6,829 nt of DNA from Deltaproteobacteria bacterium (GCA_024277485.1 JAJRVA010000152.1:1-6829), one strand, 5' to 3'; positions 1 through 6,572 are shown, counted from the stretch's first letter. The notes: generated by a model not told the origin, from the sequence alone. Made by a program: numbers and translations.

Positions 1-51
1 ACCGTGGAGGCTGAAGAGTTGTATGTAGAGACCGTTTTTGTTGTTCTGCAT
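1..51 (-). CDS. Sucrose-phosphate synthase, N-terminal fragment (runs off left edge)
   Basis: Reading leftward from an ATG at 51-49, the minus strand stays open to the window edge and gives MQNNKNGLYIQLFSLHG. Bacterial and cyanobacterial sucrose-phosphate synthases begin in just this way: a short polar leader, then a 'GLYI-L-S-HG' first beta strand leading into 'LIRGENLELGRDADTGGQ' (recalled family pattern; the continuation is outside the window). The enzyme joins NDP-glucose and fructose-6-phosphate into sucrose-6-phosphate in the cytoplasm. The context fits well, since fructokinase and sucrose synthase are divergently transcribed next door and a strong minus-strand promoter sits about 50 bases upstream. 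The ribosome binding site is weak: only GGA about 4 bases before the ATG. Upstream codons are also open, so a longer N-terminus cannot be excluded, but the family match favours this ATG. Only 17 residues are visible; another GT-B glycosyltransferase is the main alternative. Confidence 0.62.
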   Translation of the reverse strand, partial: MQNNKNGLYIQLFSLHG

Positions 52-103
52 TGTATCCGGGACGGAAGCAGGGCGACTTTCTGCCGCAACGCATTCTTTC
101 AGT

Positions 104-131
104 ATTCTAATATATTGATTTCGATTGTCAA
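104..131 (-). promoter_or_regulatory. Sigma70-type promoter for the leftward sucrose-phosphate synthase gene
   Basis: On the minus strand there is a perfect -35 box TTGACA (plus 126-131) and a -10 box TAGAAT (plus 104-109, 5 of 6 consensus), separated by 16 bases of AT-rich spacer. Transcription would start near 97, giving a leader of about 45 bases before the ATG at 51. It is the best promoter match I see in the window. Confidence 0.72.
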
Positions 132-166
132 ATAATAGACCGATGCAGAGAGGCCGGAGTTCACCC

Positions 167-176
167 GGAACGTTCC
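167..176. promoter_or_regulatory. Perfect 10-bp palindrome, candidate operator
   Basis: GGAACGTTCC is a perfect inverted repeat centred between the two divergent promoter regions, where a shared repressor or activator of sucrose synthesis and cleavage could bind. The same sequence with one extra matching base on each side recurs inside the sucrose synthase gene at 2860-2871. No regulator gene is adjacent, so operator function is only inferred from symmetry and position. Confidence 0.25.
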
Positions 177-202
177 ATATCAGGGAAAAAACATCACAAC
201 TG

Positions 203-231
203 TTGTTTCGGCTGTCGGGTTCTGGTAGTCT
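203..231 (+). promoter_or_regulatory. Possible promoter for the fructokinase-sucrose synthase operon
   Basis: TTGTTT (203-208) and TAGTCT (226-231) are spaced by 17 bases, and the -10 is preceded by TGG, an extended -10 feature. The -10 hexamer itself is poor. An alternative -10, TACAAT at 245-250, is a better hexamer but has no good -35 at the right distance. One of these probably drives the rightward operon; the call is weak. Confidence 0.25.
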
Positions 232-268
232 CTAACCAGGTGAATACAATAATTCGTGCAAACGTAAC

Positions 269-272
269 GGAG
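269..272 (+). promoter_or_regulatory. Ribosome binding site that fixes the TTG start of fructokinase
   Basis: GGAG lies 7 bases before the TTG at 280. An in-frame TAA at 265-267 rules out any start further upstream, and the next internal methionine would remove the first conserved strand and the GG substrate motif. Confidence 0.7.
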
Positions 273-279
273 CACCGGC

Positions 280-1164
280 TTGAGCACCCCTCCCCTCATC
301 TTCGGCGAAGTTCTCTTTGACTGTTTTCCGGACGGCCGGGAAGTTCCAGGTGGAGCGCCATTCAACGTTGCCTGGTACCTGCAGGCATTCGGCATGCGTC
401 CGCTTCTGGTCAGCAGGATCGGGGATGACCCGCGGGGACAGCTCATCATGAAAAAAATGCGGGAATGGTCCATGGACACATCCTGCATGCAGATCGATTC
501 CGCATACCCCACCGGCACGGTCCGGATCAAACTGAACAACGGGGAACCCCGCTTTGCCATCCTCCCCAACCAGGCCTACGACGATATTGCCCCTCCCGTG
601 CAGGCAAGCAGGGACAGGGTTGCTTTCCTCTACCATGGTTCGCTGGCCCTCAGAAGCGATGTCAACCGTTTCACCCTTGCCGGCCTGAAACGGGACTGTG
701 CAGGCCCGGTTTTTGTTGACGTCAACCTGAGAAAACCCTGGTGGAGCAGGAAAACCATCCTCCCTCTCCTCGAGGATGCCACCTGGCTGAAACTGAACGA
801 GGATGAACTCAACGCGCTGTTTCCCGGTGAGGGCAGCCTGGAAAATCGATGCCGGGAAATTCGCGATCACTCCGGCCTGGATACCATTTTTGTTACCCGG
901 GGGGAACGGGGCGCCGTGGCGCTGACCCGGGACAACCGCTTCCACTCCATTGAACCCCGGCAGGACATCACCATCGTGGACACGGTCGGCGCCGGTGATG
1001 CCTTTTCCTCGGTTCTCCTGTTCGGACTCCTGCATGGATGGCCCCCGGACATTCTTCTGGAGCGGGCCCAGGATTTTGCCTCCGCGGTTGTCGGCAGGCG
1101 GGGAGCCATTAGCCAGGACATGAAATTTTATCAAACCTTCCGCAAAAAGTGGCATCTGCAATGA
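280..1164 (+). CDS. Fructokinase-like PfkB-family sugar kinase
   Basis: A 294-residue cytoplasmic ribokinase/PfkB-fold kinase, a normal length for the family, predicted to convert fructose plus ATP to fructose-6-phosphate. Family landmarks are all present and in order: an N-terminal strand IFGEVLFDCFPDG (7-19), the PfkB signature 1 region PGGAPFNVAWYLQAFG (23-38), FVDVNLRKPWW (145-155) typical of fructokinases, LKLNEDEL (170-177), VTRGERGA (205-212) and the ATP/anion-hole signature DTVGAGDAF (234-242), whose Asp240 is the expected catalytic base. The start is TTG at 280, set by a GGAG site and an in-frame stop just upstream. Its TGA overlaps the ATG of sucrose synthase (ATGA at 1161-1164), so the two are almost certainly co-translated. 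That coupling is the best argument for fructose, the product of sucrose cleavage, as substrate. Another PfkB substrate (ribose, tagatose-6-phosphate, 2-keto-3-deoxygluconate) is less likely given the motifs and the neighbour. Confidence 0.93.
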   Translation: MSTPPLIFGEVLFDCFPDGREVPGGAPFNVAWYLQAFGMRPLLVSRIGDDPRGQLIMKKMREWSMDTSCMQIDSAYPTGTVRIKLNNGEPRFAILPNQAYDDIAPPVQASRDRVAFLYHGSLALRSDVNRFTLAGLKRDCAGPVFVDVNLRKPWWSRKTILPLLEDATWLKLNEDELNALFPGEGSLENRCREIRDHSGLDTIFVTRGERGAVALTRDNRFHSIEPRQDITIVDTVGAGDAFSSVLLFGLLHGWPPDILLERAQDFASAVVGRRGAISQDMKFYQTFRKKWHLQ

Positions 1165-3593
1165 CGTTTTCAAAAATCAACAGCCCCATTGAGAGGTTAA
1201 AGACCTATCTCCGGGAAAACCCTGCTGAATCCCGGCTGTTCCTGGACGCCCTCTGCTGCCGCGAACAACCGCTTATTCTGCGCACGGAGATCCAGGACAT
1301 CTTTCAGCGGACACTTGAAAAAAACAGGTCGTCGCACCTTGCGTCCAGCCCGTTCAAAACCATTGTCCAATGGTGCCAGGAGGCAATCGTTCATGGCGAC
1401 CTGACCTGTTTTGCCCTGAGAAAAAGGGCGGCCCGGTGGGAATATATACGCATTGATATGAAAACCCTTGACCTGGAAAAGATCTCTGCGCGGCAGTTTC
1501 TCTCTTTCAAGGAGCAACTCGCCTCCGGCAACACTGCCGACCCTTTCCCCCTGGAAATCGATTTTGCCCCTTTTTCCCGGGAATTTTTTAAACTCCAGGA
1601 AGAAAAATCAATCGGCCGGGGGCTCGAATTTCTCAACCGGCGGTTGTCGAGTGAACTCTTTGCCGAGCTGGAACGGGGCGACAACCGTCTGCTCCGATTC
1701 CTCAAGGTTCACCGGTACCGGGACAAGCAGCTCATGCTCAACCAGGAGGTTGAAGACACCAGGCAGCTCCGCAATGCCTTGCGGGAAGCCCTGCGTTTTC
1801 TGCGCAGCCGGAAGGATGAAGCAGAATGGAAGGACCTGGAACCGGACCTGCAGGATCTCGGTTTTGAACCCGGATGGGGACGCCGCATTTCCAGGATCAG
1901 GGAAACCATGCTCAACCTGCTTGACATCCTGGAGGCGCCTTCGCCCGGGACCCTGGAAATCTTTCTCAGCCGCATCCCCATGATATTTTCCATGGCAATA
2001 CTCTCGCCACATGGGTATTTCGGCCAGGAAAATGTCCTGGGGCGCCCCGATACCGGTGGCCAGGTCGTGTATATCCTCGACCAGGTCCGGGCCCTGGAAC
2101 AGGAAATGCGGGCCATACTCCATGAACAGGGACTGGGGGGAATCTCGCCCCGCATCGTGGTCCTGACCCGGCTTATTCCGGAATCAGAAGGCACCACCTG
2201 CCACCAGCGCCTCGAAGATATATCCCGGACCAGCAACTGCTCTATCCTGCGGGTTCCCTTCCGCTCAAGGGACGGTGAGGTTATCCCCCACTGGATATCC
2301 CGTTTTGAAATATGGCCCTACCTGGAGCGTTTTGCCGAAGACGCGGGCAGGGAGCTCCTGGCTGAACTTGGCGGCAGGCCGGACCTGGTCGTCGGCAACT
2401 ACTCGGACGGCAACCTGGTCGCAAGCATCATGGCGCATAAACTGGGAGTGACCCAGTGCAACATAGCCCACGCCCTGGAAAAGGCAAAATACCTCTACTC
2501 CGACCTGTACTGGCAGGAAAATGAACCCAAATACCATTTCTCCTGCCAGTTTACAGCTGATCTCATTTCAATGAACGCTGCTGATTTCATCATCACCAGC
2601 ACCTACCAGGAGATAGCCGGAACAGAGGACAACCCCGGGCAGTATGAGAGTTACATGAGTTTCACCATGCCCAACCTCTATCGTGTCATCCACGGCATTG
2701 ACGTCTATGACCCAAAATTCAATATAGTGTCGCCCGGCGCCGACCCGGAAATATACTTTCCGGCCCAAGATACGGAGCGGCGGTTTACCCGGCTGCACGA
2801 AGAAATAGACGACCTTGTCTTCGGCGGCCTGAGGCACGATGAAAGCCGCGGCGTCCTTGCGGAACGTTCCAGGCCGCTTATTCTGACCATGGCCCGGCTT
2901 GACCGGATAAAAAGCCTCACCGGCCTGGTCCGTCTTTTCGGGGCGAACCGGGAACTGCGCGACCGGGCAAACCTGCTCGTCATCGGCGGTCACATCAATC
3001 CGGATCACTCAAATGACGCCGAAGAGGTTGATCAGATTCGTCTGATGCATGCCCTGTTTGAAGAGTACGATCTGGAACAGAATGTCCGCTGGCTCGGCCT
3101 GCACTTAAACAAGGAGGTCTCGGGCGAGATCTACCGCTATGTTGCCGATTTGCGCGGGATTTTTGTGCAGCCCGCCCTTTTCGAGGCTTTCGGCCTGACC
3201 GTCATCGAAGCCATGGTATCGGGCCTGCCGACCTTTGCGACCTGCTTTGGCGGTCCCATGGAAATTATCAGACATTCCGTCTCGGGGTTCCATATCGACC
3301 CGAACAACGAGGAGGACACCTCCCGGATGCTGGTTGATTTTTTCAAACGCTGTGAAAAGGACCCGGACTACTGGCACAGAATAGCCCGGCGCGGCCTTGC
3401 GAGGGTCAAGGAAAAGTACACCTGGAAACTCTACGCCCAGCGCATGATGACCTTTGCCCGTATTTACGGGTTCTGGCGCTATGTTTCCGACCTGGAACGC
3501 ATGGAGACCAGGCGCTACATGGAAATGTTCTACAGCCTGCAGTACAGACCTCTGGCCCGGGCCATGGAAGACGACTCTGCCGGCGGAAACTGA
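1161..3593 (+). CDS. Sucrose synthase (SuSy, GT-B glycosyltransferase family 4)
   Basis: An 810-residue protein, the same size as plant sucrose synthases. It catalyses reversible cleavage of sucrose plus NDP into NDP-glucose and fructose. The first 270 or so residues match in size and position the N-terminal regulatory region (CTD and EPBD domains) of plant and bacterial SuSys. The GT-B catalytic core follows, with RPDTGGQVVYILDQVRALE (295-313), which is the family hallmark, NIAHALEKAKY around His437, a donor-phosphate-binding RLDRIK with Arg579 and Lys584, and the EX7E motif Glu675/Glu683 (EAFGLTVIE). The C-terminal segment ends in the typical EARRYLEMFY-like stretch (here ETRRYMEMFY). At the two positions where plant enzymes carry the 'QN' nucleotide-preference residues, this protein has His648 and Ser654, as expected for a bacterial enzyme that need not prefer UDP. 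I chose the ATG at 1161 because it overlaps the fructokinase stop as ATGA. A GTG at 1149 would add four residues; neither start has a strong ribosome binding site. The acidic-residue-free plant phosphoserine context is not evident, so regulation by phosphorylation is not implied. Confidence 0.96.
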   Translation: MTFSKINSPIERLKTYLRENPAESRLFLDALCCREQPLILRTEIQDIFQRTLEKNRSSHLASSPFKTIVQWCQEAIVHGDLTCFALRKRAARWEYIRIDMKTLDLEKISARQFLSFKEQLASGNTADPFPLEIDFAPFSREFFKLQEEKSIGRGLEFLNRRLSSELFAELERGDNRLLRFLKVHRYRDKQLMLNQEVEDTRQLRNALREALRFLRSRKDEAEWKDLEPDLQDLGFEPGWGRRISRIRETMLNLLDILEAPSPGTLEIFLSRIPMIFSMAILSPHGYFGQENVLGRPDTGGQVVYILDQVRALEQEMRAILHEQGLGGISPRIVVLTRLIPESEGTTCHQRLEDISRTSNCSILRVPFRSRDGEVIPHWISRFEIWPYLERFAEDAGRELLAELGGRPDLVVGNYSDGNLVASIMAHKLGVTQCNIAHALEKAKYLYSDLYWQENEPKYHFSCQFTADLISMNAADFIITSTYQEIAGTEDNPGQYESYMSFTMPNLYRVIHGIDVYDPKFNIVSPGADPEIYFPAQDTERRFTRLHEEIDDLVFGGLRHDESRGVLAERSRPLILTMARLDRIKSLTGLVRLFGANRELRDRANLLVIGGHINPDHSNDAEEVDQIRLMHALFEEYDLEQNVRWLGLHLNKEVSGEIYRYVADLRGIFVQPALFEAFGLTVIEAMVSGLPTFATCFGGPMEIIRHSVSGFHIDPNNEEDTSRMLVDFFKRCEKDPDYWHRIARRGLARVKEKYTWKLYAQRMMTFARIYGFWRYVSDLERMETRRYMEMFYSLQYRPLARAMEDDSAGGN

Positions 3594-3662
3594 GCTTTGT
3601 TCTGTTTCGGGACACACAACGCGACATGAGCAGCGGAGGATCGGCCGGCAATCAGAGAACAA

Positions 3663-4973
3663 TCAGTCTTCTTCTATCCGTTTCCTGCACCACCTGATCT
3701 GGCGCTGCCTGATCTCCTCCATATCCAGATGATAAATGTCTTTGGGAAAGAGAAACTCGGCAACCCCGGTGTCAAAGATACGCTTGATCTCATACTCCTC
3801 GTGCGACACGTCCCGCTGATAGATATAGTTGAGATAGGATCTGTTGGTGTGGATAATGAACTCCACCCGCATCCCTCCCAGCCGGGCAAAAAACTTGAGC
3901 ATCGACGTCTTCGCCGAACTGCCGGTTGCAGTGCCTGCATACCTGCCGCCGGTCAGGGTATCGGAGATGTCCTCCAGGGTCATGAATGACCTGGCCTGTA
4001 CCGCACTCCTGGTCAGGTGCTTCATAAACTTCTTGGCATCACCAATAGAATTGAGTACCGCCATCAGGCCGAGCTCGTCATCCACAGCCACGGCAGGGTC
4101 TTTCTGGTTCTTGCGCAGCAGCTTCAGGACTTTGGCAGAGGGCGGCTTTTTGCGGATACTGACATAAATCGGCGTCTCCACGCCATCATCAGTGAACCCT
4201 CTCCTCTTAATCAGGGTCAGCTTTTCACCGGGCTTCAGAGCCAGTGATTCAGCCTCCTCTTCAGGGATGATCCTGGCGTCAGTGCATTTGAAATCTTCCT
4301 GATCATGGATGCTGTGCAGATAGCTTATTTCAAGATCGCCGATTTTCAGGCGGGGACTCCAGACATACTCATTCAAAAAATCAAGAAACTGGGAAAATCT
4401 GGCCTCAACACGAGTTTCCCGCTCCCGCTGGTCAATGGATCCTGCCAGGTTCATAAGCTGCAGCTTGCGTTTGGCCTCGAAACGTGCTTTTTGGTGAAAC
4501 CGTTCGTTAAAGATGATCAGGAGCAGATCCACTGGATCTGTTGTGGTTTCAATCTCGTTGGTCATTTCGATGTGCGAGGCATACGGAGCAAGCACCCTGA
4601 AACGCAGGGAATTGATCACGTCGTCGGCTGTGCGTGCATACTCTTTCAGATACCTGCATATCTCACGATCACTTCCGTGAATACCAAACATGTTACCGAG
4701 AAGCAAATGTGCCCTTGCGGCACAACTCTTCCTCGCATCCGTCCTGTGAATCAGGTTAAACACTTCGTCAAAACTCCCGATACCCAGAAAATCAAAAATC
4801 TGGTTCCGGACCGCCCGATACTTGGTCTTGACAATGGGCCTGGCCGAGATACCCTTGACCCACTCCCTGGTTTCTCGTGAAAACGGGTGGCTCACCGGCG
4901 GCTGATCACCCACACCAAACGGGCCATCCTGAAGCATTGAAGTAAAAATGGATTTATCGCCAAGAACACTCAT
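3663..4973 (-). CDS. Uncharacterised 436-residue protein, possible divergent RelA/SpoT-like fold
   Basis: A long, well-formed reading frame with no signal peptide or membrane segment, so probably cytoplasmic; convergent with sucrose synthase, 69 bases apart. I do not recognise a named family with confidence. Several segments fall in the order seen in RelA/SpoT (ppGpp synthetase) proteins. DPVDLLLIIFNERFHQ (146-161) resembles the 'DVRVxLIKLADRLHN' helix, and LKIGDLEISYL (209-219) resembles 'IKWELEDLAFRYL'. VSIRKKPPSAKVLKLLRK (271-288) resembles 'gRxKSxySIxxKMxrK', and VDDELGLMAVLNSIGDAKKFM (297-317) resembles 'iyDLxgxRxivdsxxDcyxxL'. Tyr345 sits near where the guanine-stacking tyrosine would be, and RVEFIIHT (369-376) then SHEEYE (390-395) resemble 'xEfQIRT...AAHWxYK'. 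The HDxxED hydrolase motif is not visible, so it would lack ppGpp hydrolysis. This is pattern matching from memory, not an alignment score. The start is the first ATG; no good ribosome binding site precedes it, and Met13 is an alternative. Gene reality is secure, function is not. Confidence 0.88.
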   Translation of the reverse strand: MSVLGDKSIFTSMLQDGPFGVGDQPPVSHPFSRETREWVKGISARPIVKTKYRAVRNQIFDFLGIGSFDEVFNLIHRTDARKSCAARAHLLLGNMFGIHGSDREICRYLKEYARTADDVINSLRFRVLAPYASHIEMTNEIETTTDPVDLLLIIFNERFHQKARFEAKRKLQLMNLAGSIDQRERETRVEARFSQFLDFLNEYVWSPRLKIGDLEISYLHSIHDQEDFKCTDARIIPEEEAESLALKPGEKLTLIKRRGFTDDGVETPIYVSIRKKPPSAKVLKLLRKNQKDPAVAVDDELGLMAVLNSIGDAKKFMKHLTRSAVQARSFMTLEDISDTLTGGRYAGTATGSSAKTSMLKFFARLGGMRVEFIIHTNRSYLNYIYQRDVSHEEYEIKRIFDTGVAEFLFPKDIYHLDMEEIRQRQIRWCRKRIEED

Positions 4974-5178
4974 GAAAAAGTATGCACAGTTGTGTGAGTA
5001 TCACTTCAGGCCGGGAAAAAAGTGCGGAATGCGCACGCCGTCCGGCAGTTTTTATTACGGTTGTCCATGCGTGAAGCCTCCACTCGGTTGCACATGGCCG
5101 GATAAAATCCATTCAGGCTCCACAGTGAAATGGAAAAACAAAAGCATCTCCACGCACCCTTTTTGTATAAAAAAATAC

Positions 5179-5207
5179 TTGATTCAACAACTTTCTATAC
5201 ATATTGT
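5179..5207 (+). promoter_or_regulatory. Possible promoter for the XRE-PAS regulator gene
   Basis: TTGATT (5179-5184) and TATTGT (5202-5207), each 4 of 6 consensus, are 17 bases apart within a strikingly AT-rich block (about 5160-5220) directly upstream of the regulator gene. The remainder of the 271-base divergent region 4974-5244 holds no gene I can support, only a small perfect hairpin (GTGCG/CGCAC, 5022-5036) of unknown meaning. No convincing promoter for the leftward 436-residue gene was found. Confidence 0.3.
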
Positions 5208-5244
5208 AAAAAAAGAAGATTAGCAACAGATCCCTTTAACAAAA

Positions 5245-5982
5245 GTGGGTACCGTGAATAGAGAAATTATCGAACCTTTTCGGTCGGCATCGAAGTTTTT
5301 CTTCAAAAAATATAAAGAAAAGGGCGGGTCTCAGGGCCGGCTGGCCGAAGAATTCGGTGTAACCCAAACCTACCTCTCTTCGGTGATGAACGGTTCGCGC
5401 TCCGCTTCCTTTGAACTCTATAACCAGATTGCCAACAAGCTGTACGGTCCCCTGGACAAGTTCATAGCTGCGGGGCGGGACATCATGGAAGGACGTGATC
5501 CCCTTGAAGCGGACAGGAATGATGAGGAAGACAGCATAGAAAAACTGATGGCGCAGCTTACCTACTATGTCATGGACTATAAGCGGCTCCAGAAAGAACT
5601 TTCCAGGCAGAAAATCTTCTACGAATCAATTATTGAAAACCTGCAGTCAGGAGTGGTTGTGATGGACAAAGATGACCGGGTCATCTTTGCCAACAGACAC
5701 ATGGAAAAAATGTGCGGCATGAGGCCGGAGAATATCATCGGCACCACACCGTACAGTGCCGGCGACCATACCGCGTATCAGACAATGGGCTTCCCTGTCA
5801 GGGAATATAAAAAAGCCCGTGAACTTCTTGCCCCGATATTCTACGAAAAGGTTCCTGCCAGACATCCGGACAAAAGGGTTTTGTACCACAGCGGCTGGGT
5901 CATTCCCCTGATGAAGGATAATGCATTTAACGGCATGATATGCACGTTAAGGGACTCCAGCCCGGCCAGGACTGAGGAATAA
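5245..5982 (+). CDS. XRE-type helix-turn-helix regulator with PAS sensor domain
   Basis: A 245-residue soluble one-component regulator. Residues about 12-72 form a Cro/CI-type helix-turn-helix domain; SQGRLAEEFGVTQTYLSSVMNGSRS (29-53, key LAEEFGV and YLSSVMNG) is the classic two-helix motif with its following turn. Residues 95-130 (EKLMAQL...RLQKELSRQKIFYESII) are a likely coiled-coil signalling linker. From about 125 to 236 comes a PAS domain: ENLQSGVVVMDKDDRVIFANRHMEKM (131-156) is the typical opening, and it ends with a strand WVIPLMKDNAFNGMICTLRD. PAS domains bind small ligands, haem or flavin; nothing here identifies which. There is no kinase, GGDEF or sigma54-activation domain, so binding DNA is the only evident output. 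No ATG start precedes the HTH. GTG at 5245 or GTG at 5254 must be used, and the latter has a weak purine-rich GTGGG upstream. It is divergent from the 436-residue gene and may control it. Confidence 0.88.
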   Translation: MGTVNREIIEPFRSASKFFFKKYKEKGGSQGRLAEEFGVTQTYLSSVMNGSRSASFELYNQIANKLYGPLDKFIAAGRDIMEGRDPLEADRNDEEDSIEKLMAQLTYYVMDYKRLQKELSRQKIFYESIIENLQSGVVVMDKDDRVIFANRHMEKMCGMRPENIIGTTPYSAGDHTAYQTMGFPVREYKKARELLAPIFYEKVPARHPDKRVLYHSGWVIPLMKDNAFNGMICTLRDSSPARTEE

Positions 5983-6166
5983 TCATGGCTTAACGCTTTG
6001 TCGCTCAACAAATTATTCAGGGCCTACTGAATGGAACGACAGATTAGGCAGCAACAATTGAACCGATCTCCTGTTGCAATACAATGGTAGGGATTCAGGG
6101 ACAGGGGAGTACTCAGGTCCGGACGGGGACGGATACGAGCTCCAAAAATGCATGGCGGACCAGCCG

Positions 6167-6442
6167 TTAATATCTTGATCTCCGTCTTCTGGGTTTCTGA
6201 CGGCGCTGTTCTGCCTGGTTTACCTTAATCTCACGTCCGCCAAGAAAACTTTTGTTTAAAGCCTTGATCGCCTTGTCAGCCTCTGAATTGTTCGGCATCT
6301 CGATAAACCCGAAACCTTTCGGCTGACCTGTAAATCTGTCTTTAATAAGATTGATTCCGGCTATTTCTCCAAACTCCGTAAACAATTCTCTCAATTCTTC
6401 TTCCCCCACACTATAGGGTAACTGTCCGACATATATATTCAT
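6167..6442 (-). CDS. Small RRM-domain RNA-binding protein
   Basis: A 91-residue protein that is essentially one RNA recognition motif. RNP2 is IYVGQL (3-8) and RNP1 is KGFGFIEM (42-49), carrying the two aromatic residues (Phe44, Phe46) that stack on RNA bases; Tyr4 supplies the RNP2 aromatic. The last dozen residues (QRRQKPRRRRSRY) are a highly basic tail that should add non-specific RNA affinity. Such stand-alone RRM proteins are known from cyanobacteria (Rbp, cold-induced) and many proteobacteria, and are thought to act on mRNA folding or stability. The start is supported by GGAG 7 bases upstream. It lies downstream of, and in the same direction as, a cold shock gene, but a strong terminator separates them, so it probably has its own promoter in 6443-6518, although I found no clear one. 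A shared cold response is plausible but inferred. Confidence 0.95.
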   Translation of the reverse strand: MNIYVGQLPYSVGEEELRELFTEFGEIAGINLIKDRFTGQPKGFGFIEMPNNSEADKAIKALNKSFLGGREIKVNQAEQRRQKPRRRRSRY

Positions 6443-6449
6443 TCACTCA

Positions 6450-6453
6450 CTCC
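6450..6453 (-). promoter_or_regulatory. Ribosome binding site of the RRM gene
   Basis: GGAG on the minus strand (CTCC on plus) with 7 bases to the ATG at 6442-6440. It supports this start, which also begins directly at the RNP2 strand as expected for the family. Confidence 0.75.
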
Positions 6454-6518
6454 ATGGTTGTACACTTTGTCTCATTTCTGCAGTCAGTCCCAATGGTCAG
6501 GAATGCTGAAGCCTGGAG

Positions 6519-6547
6519 AAAAAAAAGCCCTGCAGAAACTGCAGGGC
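6519..6547 (-). terminator. Intrinsic terminator of the cold shock gene
   Basis: On the minus strand a perfect 9-bp GC-rich stem (GCCCTGCAG / CTGCAGGGC) with a 3-base loop is followed at once by eight T residues (A run 6519-6526 on plus). It begins about 25 bases after the cold shock stop codon and should end that transcript before the RRM gene. There is no T tract on the other side, so it acts in one direction only. Confidence 0.93.
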
Positions 6548-6572
6548 CCTGTTGTCTAAATGGGTATCGTGC

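Noticed and set aside
1..135. Plus-strand frame 1 is open from the left edge to TAA at 133-135 (44 residues), a possible C-terminus of an upstream gene
   Set aside because: The peptide matches nothing I know, it overlaps the strong minus-strand promoter and the sucrose-phosphate synthase start, and the composition looks non-coding.
232..1173. Minus-strand ORF of 313 residues opposite fructokinase
   Set aside because: It is antisense to a gene with full PfkB signatures; the translation is low-complexity and without motifs.
3597..3662. TTGTTCT/AGAACAA inverted repeat in the gap between the convergent genes, possible bidirectional terminator
   Set aside because: Seven base pairs with a loop of more than 50 bases and no T tract; not a credible intrinsic terminator.
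4305..4880. Long plus-strand ORF (191 residues) opposite the 436-residue gene
   Set aside because: It lies wholly antisense to a longer, better-formed gene; its sequence has no domain character and is a shadow of codon bias.
4948..5223. Plus-strand 91-residue ORF with several cysteines
   Set aside because: It starts antisense inside the 436-residue gene, has no ribosome binding site, no recognisable domain, and runs through the AT-rich promoter region of the regulator gene.
6015..6032. ATTCAG/CTGAAT hairpin after the regulator gene and downstream of the RRM gene, possible shared terminator
   Set aside because: Only six mostly AT pairs, and neither side has a proper T run (AATTTGTT on the minus side at best).
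6116..6161. GGTCCG/CGGACC inverted repeat just downstream of the RRM stop
   Set aside because: Six base pairs around a 34-base spacer with no T tract; may be chance in a GC-rich intergenic stretch.
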